A stretch of 64,000 bases of DNA. Source: Streptomyces sp. R28. GTDB taxonomy: Bacteria; Actinomycetota; Actinomycetes; Streptomycetales; Streptomycetaceae. The DNA lies in NCBI RefSeq assembly GCF_041052385.1, contig NZ_CP163439.1, forward strand, positions 5,817,001 to 5,881,000, read 5' to 3'. A program made the position numbers and the translations under genes. The notes beneath the pieces were generated by a model, which did no database searches, was not told where the DNA came from, and saw only the letters and a list, made by a program, of their open reading frames with translations. Position 1 is the first letter of the stretch. Each line of letters starts with the position of its first letter. Below, piece after piece: positions 8,439 to 15,768 of this stretch.

Positions 8439-9349
8439 CGGGCCGCCGCCTCCTCCTGGTAGTGCCGCAGGAACAGCTCCTCCAGCGTCGGCGGCGTCGA
8501 CGTCAGCGACCGCACGCCCGACTCGCTGAGCGAGCGCAGTACGGCGTCGAGTTGGGCGGTCTCGACCTGGAGCCGGACGCGGCGGCCCTGACCCCTCTCA
8601 ATCGACTGAACGACGAGGTCGTGGACGCCGGGAAGACGGGACAGCCCGTTGGGCGGACCGGCCAGTTCGGCGGTGACGCTCGTCCGCGTCAGGTGACGCA
8701 GGTCGGCGAGCGAACCGCTCTCGACCGTACGGCCCTTGCGGATGATGCTGACCCGGTCGCAGAGCTCCTCGACCTCGCTGAGGATGTGCGAGGAGAGCAG
8801 GATCGTACGGCCGCGCTCGCGCTCCTCCTCGACGCAGCGCTGGAAGACCTCCTCCATCAGCGGGTCCAGGCCCGAGGTCGGCTCGTCGAGGATCAGCAGG
8901 TCCACGTCCGAGGCGAACGCGGCGACGAGGGCGACCTTCTGGCGGTTGCCCTTGGAGTAGGTGCGGCCCTTCTTCGTGGGGTCCAGCTCGAACCGCTCGA
9001 TCAGTTCGGCACGGCGCCCGGTGTCGAGGCCGCCGCGCAGACGGCCGTAGAGGTCGATGACCTCGCCGCCGGACAGGTTCCGCCACAGGGTCACGTCGCC
9101 CGGCACGTAGGCGATGCGGCGGTGCACCTCCACCGCGTCCGCCCAGGGGTCGCGGCCGAGCACCTGGGCGGCGCCCGTGTCGGCGCGCAGCAGGCCGAGC
9201 AGGACGCGGATGGTGGTGGACTTGCCGGCGCCGTTGGGGCCGAGGAAGCCGTGGACCTCGCCGGTCTCGACGTCCAGGTCGAGGCCGTCGAGCGCGTGCG
9301 TCCCGCCGAACGACTTGTGCAGTCCGGAGACGCTGATTGCCTTCGTCAT
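8435..9349 (-). CDS. ABC transporter ATP-binding protein
   Basis: Protein of 304 aa. Walker A GPNGAGKSTT (about 37-46), signature-like YSKGNRQKV (about 133, replacing LSGGQ), Walker B LLILDEPTSGLDP (about 150-162) and a switch His in LLSSHILSEVEELCDRV. The roughly 80-residue C-terminal extension is typical of drug-exporter ATPases of the DrrA/CcmA type. It is the first gene of a two-gene operon with the permease and is transcribed divergently from the regulator at 9423. Confidence 0.93.
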   Translation of the reverse strand: MTKAISVSGLHKSFGGTHALDGLDLDVETGEVHGFLGPNGAGKSTTIRVLLGLLRADTGAAQVLGRDPWADAVEVHRRIAYVPGDVTLWRNLSGGEVIDLYGRLRGGLDTGRRAELIERFELDPTKKGRTYSKGNRQKVALVAAFASDVDLLILDEPTSGLDPLMEEVFQRCVEEERERGRTILLSSHILSEVEELCDRVSIIRKGRTVESGSLADLRHLTRTSVTAELAGPPNGLSRLPGVHDLVVQSIERGQGRRVRLQVETAQLDAVLRSLSESGVRSLTSTPPTLEELFLRHYQEEAAAR

Positions 9350-9360
9350 GCTTCAGAACG

Positions 9361-9399
9361 TACGCTTCTTTCAGAAATTTGTGAAGTTAAGGAAGCGTA
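9361..9399. promoter_or_regulatory. Inverted-repeat operator between ABC operon and regulator
   Basis: Arms TACGCTTCTTT (9361-9371) and AAGGAAGCGTA (9389-9399) pair at 10 of 11 positions around a 17-base centre that holds a nested CTTC...GAAG and the AT-rich AGAAATTTG. It lies 11 bases upstream of the exporter ATG and 23 bases from the regulator start, so binding could control both promoters. Confidence 0.65.
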
Positions 9400-9410
9400 T
9401 GAAGCTCCCA

Positions 9411-9423
9411 TAGGATGGGCGCA
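9411..9423 (+). promoter_or_regulatory. Probable leaderless promoter -10 element
   Basis: TAGGAT (9411-9416) lies six bases before ATG 9423. Confidence 0.45.
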
Positions 9424-9932
9424 TGGATGGGCGCATGACGGAATCAGCCGGAGTCGGCCGGGACGCGGAGTCCGTGTCGAAGTTCGTGGAGTCGTTCGCG
9501 GCGCAGCTCGTCGAGGCCGGGATGCAGCGCATGGCCGCCCGCGTCTTCGCCGCGCTCCTCGCCTCCGACAAGGGTGTGCTGACCTCCGCCGAACTGAGCG
9601 AACAGCTGCAGATCAGCCCCGCCGCGGTCTCCGGCGCGGTGCGCTACCTGGCCCAGACGCACATGGTGTCGCGCGAGCGGGAGCCCGGCTCACGCCGGGA
9701 GCGCTACCGGGTGCACGGCGACCAGTGGTACGAGGCCCTGACCAACCGCGAGGCCGTCCTCAAGCGGTGGGAGGCGGCTCTGCGCGAGGGCGTCAACAGC
9801 CTCGGCGGGGACACCCCGGCAGGGCGCCGCCTGGCCGAGACGCTCGCCTTCTTCGAGTTCATGGAGGTCGAGGTCGCGGCGATGATGGAGCGCTGGCGGG
9901 TGCACCGCGCGAAGACCTTCGGCCAGGGCTGA
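9423..9932 (+). CDS. MarR/GbsR-type transcriptional regulator
   Basis: Protein of 169 aa with a winged helix-turn-helix (residues about 35-95; LTSAELSEQLQISPAAVSGA is the recognition region, RREPG-like wing in REPGSRRERYRV) followed by a C-terminal alpha-helical dimerisation region ending FFEFMEVEVAAMMERWRVHR. ATG 9423 is preferred because of the leaderless -10 spacing; ATG 9435 is an alternative. Its position opposite the ABC exporter and the palindrome between them suggest it represses the exporter and itself until a ligand binds. Confidence 0.85.
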   Translation: MDGRMTESAGVGRDAESVSKFVESFAAQLVEAGMQRMAARVFAALLASDKGVLTSAELSEQLQISPAAVSGAVRYLAQTHMVSREREPGSRRERYRVHGDQWYEALTNREAVLKRWEAALREGVNSLGGDTPAGRRLAETLAFFEFMEVEVAAMMERWRVHRAKTFGQG

Positions 9933-9955
9933 CCCTCTGCCCCCCTCGCAGCAGC

Positions 9956-10369
9956 TCAGACCGGCATACGGCGGGACAGGGCACCGGCCGACTCACGCAG
10001 GGTGGCCCACCAGGCCGGCTGACCGGGCATCGGCACCTGCACGTCCGACCGGCCCTCGCAGCCGGACGGCTCCGGCCACCGCACCTCGATACGGGCGCGC
10101 TCGGCGAGGACCAGGACGGTGGCGGTGAACCCGTGCGAGAGGGCGTCGATCACCTGGTGCGACCTGCTGTCGTGCCAGTGCAGCAGGGCGTTGACGAACG
10201 TCTCGAAGACCGGCGGGTCGATCTCGCACTCGTCGTTCCGCATCACCCCGAACCCCGAGGGGACGCCCAGCTCCTCCTCGTACAGGCGCACATACCGAAG
10301 GAACAACCGGGCCGCCCCGTTGGACGGGTTCCACAGGGTCTCGTCCCCGATGTCGAAGTACTGGCTCAT
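9956..10369 (-). CDS. DUF6086-like small conserved protein
   Basis: Protein of 137 aa starting MSQYFDIGDETLWNPSNGAA, which I recognise as the conserved start of a Streptomyces-restricted family annotated DUF6086. ATG 10369 is preferred over the in-frame codon at 10384 because a G-rich Shine-Dalgarno-like run (10371-10381, reverse strand) precedes it. No catalytic motif or membrane segment is visible. It converges on the GbsR-like gene. The role is unknown. Confidence 0.65.
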   Translation of the reverse strand: MSQYFDIGDETLWNPSNGAARLFLRYVRLYEEELGVPSGFGVMRNDECEIDPPVFETFVNALLHWHDSRSHQVIDALSHGFTATVLVLAERARIEVRWPEPSGCEGRSDVQVPMPGQPAWWATLRESAGALSRRMPV

Positions 10370-10441
10370 CGCCACCCCCCCCATGATCGACGGCCGGTCA
10401 GCGTAACGGGCCCGCCGCCCCAGGCACCCGGGATTTACCGC

Positions 10442-10508
10442 TCACCGCGCCCGCTCACCGCGCCCGGCTCACTGCCCCCGCTCACCGCTCCCCGCGCCCC
10501 GCTCACCG
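10442..10508. repeat. Short tandem repeats carrying the stop codon of the DAGK-like gene
   Basis: TCACYG (reverse-strand stop TGA) recurs at 10442, 10455, 10469, 10482 and 10503, the last being the real stop. The periods are 13, 14, 13 and 21 bases, with units resembling CTCACCGCGCCCG. Confidence 0.75.
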
Positions 10509-11387
10509 CCCCGGCAGCACCAGCCGCAGCCCGCCTTCCCCCACGGTCCACGTCTTCCTGAGCACCGGCCCCGACACCACCTCGTCCGCCCGGTACCGGA
10601 AGTGCGCCCCCGAGACGGTCACGGTCCGCCCCGCCGCCCGCAGGGGCGAGGCCTCCGCACCCACCGAGGCCGGCCGTACCTCCACCTCGGCCACACCGGC
10701 GATCCCCGGCACCACCGACACCGCCTCCACCGGCTGGTCGAGGTCCACCAGCGTCATTCCGTCGACCTCGACCCGCAGCCGCGACGGCCCGGACTCGGCA
10801 GCGGGTGTGCCCCGCACCGGCACCAGCGTCCGGACCAGCGACTGACACGTCCGCAGCCAGGGCCGCCCCGGGACCGCCCCCACCGCGGTCGCCCCGTTCG
10901 CCCCGTTCGCTCCGTTCATCCCGGCCGGCGCGGCAGGGTCCCGTACCGGCGGGATCCGCAGTGTGCCCAGCACCACTCCGTCGCTGTCGTCGACGAGTAG
11001 ATCCAGCCGCCGCTCCTCCCCGTCCAGCACCGCCCGGGCCGCCGCCACCGCCCCCGTCGGCACCCCGAGGGATCCGGCCAGCGACAGAGCGGCCCCGACC
11101 GGGACCACCGACAGCACACATTCGGCCAGCTGCCGCTGCCGGTGCAGCAGCGACACGGCCCGCATCAGCGCCCGGTCGTCGCCGATCACGACGGGCCGTC
11201 GTGATCCGCGCCGAGCCAGGGCCCGGGCGAATTCCGCCGGCCCCTCCGGCAGGCACACCTTCGTCGCCGCACCCGCGCTGAGCACGTCTTTCGCGATCCT
11301 GACGGACTCCCCGTCCGTCCGCCGGGCAGCCGGATCGATCACCACCAGCAGCTGATCGGACATCGCGAAAGTCGCCACCTCGGCCAT
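10503..11387 (-). CDS. Diacylglycerol-kinase-like protein with altered catalytic motif
   Basis: Protein of 294 aa. The N-terminal segment LLVVIDPAARR and the two-domain layout resemble the diacylglycerol kinase catalytic/NAD-kinase fold (lipid phosphorylation at the membrane). The usual nucleotide-binding GGDGT is replaced by VVIGDDRALMRA at about residue 83, so kinase activity is doubtful. A strand-rich C-terminal half is present. ATG 11387 is chosen because AGGAAG lies 8-10 bases upstream; ATG 11363 is possible. It is divergent from purA. Family assignment is moderate and function in the cell is unknown. Confidence 0.6.
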   Translation of the reverse strand: MAEVATFAMSDQLLVVIDPAARRTDGESVRIAKDVLSAGAATKVCLPEGPAEFARALARRGSRRPVVIGDDRALMRAVSLLHRQRQLAECVLSVVPVGAALSLAGSLGVPTGAVAAARAVLDGEERRLDLLVDDSDGVVLGTLRIPPVRDPAAPAGMNGANGANGATAVGAVPGRPWLRTCQSLVRTLVPVRGTPAAESGPSRLRVEVDGMTLVDLDQPVEAVSVVPGIAGVAEVEVRPASVGAEASPLRAAGRTVTVSGAHFRYRADEVVSGPVLRKTWTVGEGGLRLVLPGR

Positions 11388-11421
11388 GCCTCGCTTCCTC
11401 GGGTAGCATCTTTGTGCAAGA

Positions 11422-11447
11422 GCCCCTTGCGCTATTGCGCCAGGGGC
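11422..11447. other. Strong stem-loop in the purA upstream region
   Basis: GCCCCTTGCGC pairs with GCGCCAGGGGC around a TATT loop, with one mismatch. There is no clear U-run on either strand. It may be a terminator or a 5'-UTR element of the DAGK-like gene or of purA. Confidence 0.5.
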
Positions 11448-11511
11448 TTCGTCTATTCCGGGGCCATCCGGTCCGACGGTTCACGGCCAACGACGGTCGC
11501 GACCTGTCGTG

Positions 11512-11541
11512 GTGTACACGGTCAAGACCCTCCGTGTACAC
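11512..11541. promoter_or_regulatory. Perfect 10-bp inverted repeat upstream of purA
   Basis: GTGTACACGG (11512-11521) and CCGTGTACAC (11532-11541) are exact inverted repeats separated by 10 bases, each arm itself containing the palindrome GTGTACAC. It lies 43 bases before the purA start: a candidate operator or leader hairpin. Confidence 0.55.
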
Positions 11542-11583
11542 CCCTGACCTTGGACATGCCCCGCCCGGAAGGGGTGTACGCGC

Positions 11584-12867
11584 GTGCCCGCACTTGTGCT
11601 GCTCGGTGCTCAGTGGGGTGACGAAGGCAAGGGAAAGGCGACGGACCTGCTAGGCGGATCCGTCGACTATGTGGTGCGCTACCAGGGCGGCAACAACGCC
11701 GGCCACACGGTAGTCGTGGGTGATCAGAAGTACGCCCTCCACCTGCTCCCTTCCGGAATCCTGTCCCCGGGGTGTACGCCGGTCATCGGCAACGGTGTCG
11801 TCGTCGACCCGTCGGTCCTGTTCTCCGAGCTGAACGGGCTGAACGAGCGCGGCGTCGACACGTCCAAGCTCCTGATCAGCGGTAACGCTCACATCATCAC
11901 GCCCTACAACGTGACGGTGGACAAGGTGACGGAACGCTTCCTCGGGAAGCGGAAGATCGGGACGACCGGCCGCGGTATCGGGCCGACGTACGCGGACAAG
12001 ATCAACCGCGTCGGCATCCGGGTCCAGGACCTCTACGACGAGTCGATCCTGACCCAGAAGGTCGAGGCGGCTCTCGACGCCAAGAACCAGATCCTCACCA
12101 AGCTCTACAACCGCCGCGCGATCGCCGTCGACCAGGTGGTCGAGGAACTGCTGGGCTACGCCGACAAGCTCGCGCCGTACGTCGCCGACACGGTCCTGGT
12201 GCTCAACCAGGCCCTGGAGCAGGACAAGGTGGTCCTCTTCGAGGGCGGCCAGGGCACGCTCCTCGACATCGATCACGGCACGTATCCCTTCGTCACCTCC
12301 AGCAACCCCACCGCCGGCGGTGCCTGCACGGGCGCCGGCGTCGGCCCGACGAAGATCAGCCGGGTCATCGGCATCCTGAAGGCGTACACGACCCGTGTCG
12401 GCTCCGGCCCCTTCCCGACCGAGCTCTTCGACGAGGACGGCGAGGCGCTGCGCCGGATCGGTGGCGAGCGGGGTGTGACGACCGGCCGTGACCGCCGCTG
12501 CGGCTGGTTCGACGCGGTGATCGCCCGGTACGCGACCCGCGTGAACGGTCTGACGGACTTCTTCCTCACCAAGCTGGACGTCCTGACCGGCTGGGAGCAG
12601 ATCCCGGTCTGCGTGGCGTACGAGATCGACGGCAAGCGCGTCGAGGAGCTCCCGTACTCCCAGACCGACTTCCACCACGCGAAGCCGGTCTACGAGATGC
12701 TGCCGGGCTGGAGCGAGGACATCAGCAAGGCCAAGTCCTTCTCCGACCTGCCGAAGAACGCCCAGGCGTACGTCAAGGCGCTGGAGGAGATGTCCGGCGC
12801 GCCGATCTCCGCGATCGGTGTGGGGCCGGGCCGGGACGAGACGATCGAGATCAACTCGTTCCTCTAG
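11584..12867 (+). CDS. purA: Adenylosuccinate synthetase
   Basis: Protein of 427 aa, full length for the family. It joins IMP and aspartate, driven by GTP hydrolysis, in the first committed step of AMP synthesis (cytosolic). The N-terminal WGDEGKGK phosphate loop with the catalytic Asp, the switch GNNAGHT, the IMP-binding GTTGRGIGP and the C-terminal TGRDRRCGWFD region are all present. GTG 11584 is preceded by GGAAGGGG at a suitable distance. Transcribed alone; the 3' end carries an eight-copy tandem repeat of the stop codon unit. Confidence 0.98.
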   Translation: MPALVLLGAQWGDEGKGKATDLLGGSVDYVVRYQGGNNAGHTVVVGDQKYALHLLPSGILSPGCTPVIGNGVVVDPSVLFSELNGLNERGVDTSKLLISGNAHIITPYNVTVDKVTERFLGKRKIGTTGRGIGPTYADKINRVGIRVQDLYDESILTQKVEAALDAKNQILTKLYNRRAIAVDQVVEELLGYADKLAPYVADTVLVLNQALEQDKVVLFEGGQGTLLDIDHGTYPFVTSSNPTAGGACTGAGVGPTKISRVIGILKAYTTRVGSGPFPTELFDEDGEALRRIGGERGVTTGRDRRCGWFDAVIARYATRVNGLTDFFLTKLDVLTGWEQIPVCVAYEIDGKRVEELPYSQTDFHHAKPVYEMLPGWSEDISKAKSFSDLPKNAQAYVKALEEMSGAPISAIGVGPGRDETIEINSFL

Positions 12868-12928
12868 TCCCGTAGTCCCGTAGTCCCGTAGTCCCGTAGT
12901 TCTGTAGGCCCGTAGTTCTGTAGGCCCG
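12865..12928 (+). repeat. Eight 8-nt tandem repeats starting at the purA stop codon
   Basis: Consecutive units TAGTCCCG (x4), TAGTTCTG, TAGGCCCG, TAGTTCTG, TAGGCCCG. The first TAG is the purA stop. The period of 8 places TAG in all three frames. Confidence 0.95.
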
Positions 12929-12948
12929 GTAATCCGGGTAGTTCGAAA

Positions 12949-12985
12949 AACTGCGCCGCGTCCGGCTCCCGGGCGCGGCGCAGTT
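12949..12985 (-). terminator. Intrinsic terminator of the phosphatidyltransferase gene
   Basis: Exact 12-bp arms AACTGCGCCGCG and CGCGGCGCAGTT with a 13-base loop. Read on the minus strand the stem is followed by TTTTTC, and it starts 2 bases after the stop at 12988. It could also stop purA transcripts. Confidence 0.85.
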
Positions 12986-12987
12986 CG

Positions 12988-13593
12988 CTACGCCTGCTCG
13001 CCCACCGGGACGGCGGAGAACCTCAGCCTGCGCACCTGAGTCGTGTAGAGCGCCGCGGACCACCAGTACAACGCAGCCCCCCAGATCGCCAGCGCCCATC
13101 CACACAGGTACGCGAAGTGAGCCAACGAGTTCCCCCCGTCGGCCAGAAGGAGCAGGGGGAATGCGTACATGAGGTTGAAGGTGGCCGCTTTCCCGATGAA
13201 ATTCACCTTGAGGGGCCCGTATCCAATCCTCCGGAGAGTGGCAATATTGAGTGCCATGAATACGTCACGGGCGAGGAGCAGGGCCAGGAACCACCAGGGA
13301 ATGATATCCCGCAAGACCAGCGCGAGCAGCGTGGAAATCGTATAGAGCCGGTCGGCTGCGGGATCCAGGATTTGACCGAGGCGGGTTATCTGGTTCCACC
13401 GGCGAGCCAGTTTACCGTCAAGGTAGTCGGTGATACCGCTGACCATCAGAAGGGCAATCGCCCACCCGTCGAGACTCGGGTTTCCGAAGTAGGGCTGGAG
13501 AACGAGCCACAGAAATACTGGAACTCCGGCGACGCGTAGGGCGCTCAAAGCGTTCGGGATGGTCAACACCTTATCAAGGTGATCCTTTTCCAC
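12988..13593 (-). CDS. CDP-alcohol phosphatidyltransferase family membrane enzyme
   Basis: Protein of 201 aa with about five to six membrane segments. The family signature D-G-x2-A-R-x8-G-x3-D-x3-D is complete (DGKLARRWNQITRLGQILDP, then AAD), preceded by TDYLDG, giving the metal-binding aspartates. These enzymes exchange CMP of a CDP-diacylglycerol for an alcohol in phospholipid synthesis (PgsA-like). Which alcohol is used cannot be told from the motif. The start GTG 13593 follows GGAGG by about 8 bases. Its G+C is visibly lower than that of neighbouring genes, and a strong terminator sits at its end. Confidence 0.88.
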   Translation of the reverse strand: MEKDHLDKVLTIPNALSALRVAGVPVFLWLVLQPYFGNPSLDGWAIALLMVSGITDYLDGKLARRWNQITRLGQILDPAADRLYTISTLLALVLRDIIPWWFLALLLARDVFMALNIATLRRIGYGPLKVNFIGKAATFNLMYAFPLLLLADGGNSLAHFAYLCGWALAIWGAALYWWSAALYTTQVRRLRFSAVPVGEQA

Positions 13594-13732
13594 TTCCCTG
13601 CCTCCAACCGGGGCGCCCGAAGCCCGGAATTCTGATTCTGAAAATAGACAACACCAGATCTTACCAGGGTCTCCACATCATTCCAGCATTTAGGTTGAGG
13701 CTGCACATTTCAGGACACTGTGGTCATAGTTT

Positions 13733-14011
13733 ATGATCTTGGGGTGTGTGATTACCCCCTGTCAGGTTGCTCATGCGCAGCCTGACCAGCGACGCTACGG
13801 TCTGCCTGCCATAACGGCACAGGCAGGGGCCGGATCTTTCCCAGGGGGTACTTCTAATGCGCCCAACGCCGTAACCGGTAATGCGCCCAACGCCGTAACC
13901 GGCCGCTGTGTCGGCGGATGGGGCGAGTCCAAGAAATCCGACGGCTCGTTCACGCGCCTGAAGAACAAGACGACGCCCGGAAACGGCGGTAAGTGCCAGC
14001 GCTGGAGCTGA
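13733..14011 (+). CDS. Doubtful small open frame with internal repeat
   Basis: Open frame of 92 codons without a visible ribosome binding site. The centre is a translated tandem DNA repeat (NAPNAVTG twice), and the tail CVGGWGESKKSDGSF...GKCQRW looks protein-like but I cannot place it. It may be the remnant of a mobile-element gene rather than a functional gene. Confidence 0.2.
   Translation: MILGCVITPCQVAHAQPDQRRYGLPAITAQAGAGSFPGGTSNAPNAVTGNAPNAVTGRCVGGWGESKKSDGSFTRLKNKTTPGNGGKCQRWS
13855..13902. repeat. Perfect 24-bp tandem direct repeat (2 copies)
   Basis: Copies at 13855-13878 and 13879-13902 are identical. Each contains ATGCGCCCAACGCCGTAA, a five-codon mini frame (MRPTP). Confidence 0.95.
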
Positions 14012-14014
14012 CCT

Positions 14015-14269
14015 CTAGCCGGCCGATAGCGCGATGAAGGCGGCCCAAGCCTTGCCGGAGACGGTGAGGTTTGGGCCGTCGGGGTTTTTGGAGTCGCGGA
14101 TGTGGATGGCGGTGGTGGCGTGGGGGCAGGGGGCGACTTCGAGGCAGTCGCCACCGCCGCCATCGCTGTACGAGGACTTGCGCCAGGTGTAGGCGACTTC
14201 GACACAGGCTCCGCCGCCGTCGTCGCTGTAGCTGGACTTGAACCACCGCAGGGGCTCGTTGCGGGTCAT
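14015..14269 (-). CDS. DUF397 protein with duplicated N-terminal half
   Basis: Protein of 84 aa. The conserved DUF397 opening W-(R/F)-K-S-S-Y-S...C-V/L-E-V-A occurs twice (WFKSSYSDDGGGACVEVA, then WRKSSYSDGGGGDCLEVA), while the closing part RDSKNPDGPNLTVSGKAWAAF occurs once. Normal members are about 60-70 aa with one copy. DUF397 proteins sit beside XRE/DUF5753 regulators and are thought to act with them in developmental or antibiotic control. Its ATG overlaps the regulator stop (ATGA), so the pair is coupled. Confidence 0.88.
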   Translation of the reverse strand: MTRNEPLRWFKSSYSDDGGGACVEVAYTWRKSSYSDGGGGDCLEVAPCPHATTAIHIRDSKNPDGPNLTVSGKAWAAFIALSAG

Positions 14270-15102
14270 CGCTTCTCTCCTGCCAACTGCTCGATGAGGC
14301 TCAGCGAGTCGTCAGGACTCATGGCCTGTGCACGGATCTTCGCATAGCGATGCGCCAGTTGGGACACCTCTCCGGGATCGCTGACCAGGATGCCTTGGTC
14401 CTCGATCTCCAAGTACACAACGTGCTGATGGCCCTCGGACTCCACGAGGTGCATGCCTCCGCGAGCGCCAGCGTATGTCCCGCGCAGCCCGCGCTCCAGG
14501 GGCAGCACCTGTACGCAGACATTGTCCCGCCGGGCGTCCTCGGCGAGCGAGCGCAATGGCCCGCGCATGATCTCCCAGCTGCCGAACGGTCGCCGTAGCA
14601 CAGTCTCTTCGAGGATCAGCTCGATCATCGGGGCCGGATCCCGGTCGAAGATCGCCCTGCGGGCCAACCGTGCCTCAACCAGTTCCTCGCGCTTCTGCTC
14701 CGAGACCGGTGGATAACCGCCGCCGATCAGCGCCCGAGCGTAATCCTCGGTCTGGAACAGGCCGTCGACGACCAGCGTCTCGTACGAGCACAGCGTGACC
14801 GCCCCGGCCTCCAGCTCCGAGAACCCCCGGAAGCGCGCTGGGTACTTCTCCAGCAGCATCCACTTGCCAGCCTTCTCGAAGACCCCCAACCCGCCCCCGA
14901 GCTCCTCCTCCAACTTCACCAGCATCTGATCACTCGCGGGCTGCGCACACGTCTCCATCGCGCTGACCGCCGCTGCCGTGTACCCGAGTTTGTCGCCCAA
15001 CTGCGGCTGCGTCAGCCCCTGTTGCTCCCGCAACGCCTTCCCCAGAGCGGCGACCAAGTGGGCCGTCCCGCCTGCCTCCGTCTTGTTCTCCGCCCGCGCC
15101 AT
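14266..15102 (-). CDS. XRE-family regulator with DUF5753 C-terminal domain
   Basis: Protein of 278 aa. The helix-turn-helix occupies about residues 15-70 (LREQQGLTQPQLGDKLGY, AVSAMETC) and the C-terminal ligand-like DUF5753 region starts near residue 95 (FSELEAGAVTLCSYETLVVD, GLFQTEDYARALI). This is the WhiJ/AbaA-type architecture common in Streptomyces. ATG 15102 is chosen because GGAGGTGA (15108-15115, reverse strand) precedes it by 5 bases. The GTG seven codons upstream would overlap that site. It is co-transcribed with the DUF397 gene and probably autoregulated through the repeats upstream. Confidence 0.9.
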   Translation of the reverse strand: MARAENKTEAGGTAHLVAALGKALREQQGLTQPQLGDKLGYTAAAVSAMETCAQPASDQMLVKLEEELGGGLGVFEKAGKWMLLEKYPARFRGFSELEAGAVTLCSYETLVVDGLFQTEDYARALIGGGYPPVSEQKREELVEARLARRAIFDRDPAPMIELILEETVLRRPFGSWEIMRGPLRSLAEDARRDNVCVQVLPLERGLRGTYAGARGGMHLVESEGHQHVVYLEIEDQGILVSDPGEVSQLAHRYAKIRAQAMSPDDSLSLIEQLAGEKR

Positions 15103-15115
15103 TGCGGTCACCTCC

Positions 15116-15187
15116 GAACTCAACCGAACTCAACTGGTCACAACTCGCGGACGCCACCACTCAACCGTGTTCAACCGGCGACTCAGA
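15116..15187. promoter_or_regulatory. Iterated ACTCAAC-type repeats upstream of the XRE gene
   Basis: Four CTCAAC or TTCAAC copies (GAACTCAACCGAACTCAACTG, then CACTCAACCGTGTTCAACCGG) lie between the divergent XRE gene and the next rightward gene. They are candidate binding sites for the XRE regulator. Confidence 0.5.
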
Positions 15188-15227
15188 GTCATGGATCAAG
15201 CTAGCCGCGCACCCGCAAACTGACCCC

Positions 15228-15623
15228 GTGAATACGCAAAGTGACCTGACCTGGCTCCCGGCCACCGGCGTTCAACTCCGCAAGGCAGGCGTCCAGTTCG
15301 ACGCGATCAGAGTCGACGGCGAGGAGGGCCGGGACGTCGCCGACTGGCTGGCGCGGATGACCGGCGGGGATCCGGGGCCGATCGTCGAGACGGCGACGGG
15401 CCGGCGCGGGTTCTACTTCCTCGTGCCCGTCGGCAGTACGTCCCACCGCGCCTGGCCCGACAACGTCACCCGCTTCACCGCCGGTCCGAGCCGTGTCTCG
15501 TACATCCCGGTGCCCGCGCTCAACGGTCTCACCTGGCCCTTGAGTTGGCGCTATCGGCCCACGGCCGCCGACCGCCTCGTCCACGCGTTGCTGCTGTGTA
15601 CCGCCCTTCACTCTCAGGGGTGA
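15228..15623 (+). CDS. Small conserved Streptomyces protein (primase/polymerase N-terminal-like)
   Basis: Protein of 131 aa from GTG 15228 (MNTQSDLTWLPATGVQLRKA). I recognise it as a family that lies next to XRE/DUF397 loci and is sometimes annotated as a bifunctional primase/polymerase N-terminal-like protein; no catalytic residues of such an enzyme are evident. It is divergent from the XRE gene with a 125-bp gap. Function unknown. Confidence 0.6.
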   Translation: MNTQSDLTWLPATGVQLRKAGVQFDAIRVDGEEGRDVADWLARMTGGDPGPIVETATGRRGFYFLVPVGSTSHRAWPDNVTRFTAGPSRVSYIPVPALNGLTWPLSWRYRPTAADRLVHALLLCTALHSQG

Positions 15624-15707
15624 AGAACGTGAACTTCCGCCTGGGAAAAGGCGGTTTCGACTTGCAATCGTCGCTTTGCGTGGCCATAGAGTCACGCCAA
15701 CAGAAAT

Positions 15708-15736
15708 GCCCCCGCGGTGCGCCAACACCCGGGGGC
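15708..15736. other. Strong hairpin between two small genes
   Basis: GCCCCCG-C-GGTG pairs with CACC-CGGGGGC around a CGCCAA loop. It lies 85 bases after one gene and 33 bases before the next. It may be a terminator or leader structure; no U-run follows on the plus strand. Confidence 0.5.
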
Positions 15737-15768
15737 TTGGCACCAGGTCCGATGCGTAAGGACACCCG

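Noticed and set aside
11422..11447. Riboswitch in front of purA
   Set aside because: Only a simple hairpin is visible. No conserved purine riboswitch core or multi-helix fold could be recognised.
12865..12928. CRISPR-like array
   Set aside because: Units are only 8 bases with no spacers, so this is a simple tandem repeat. No cas genes are present.
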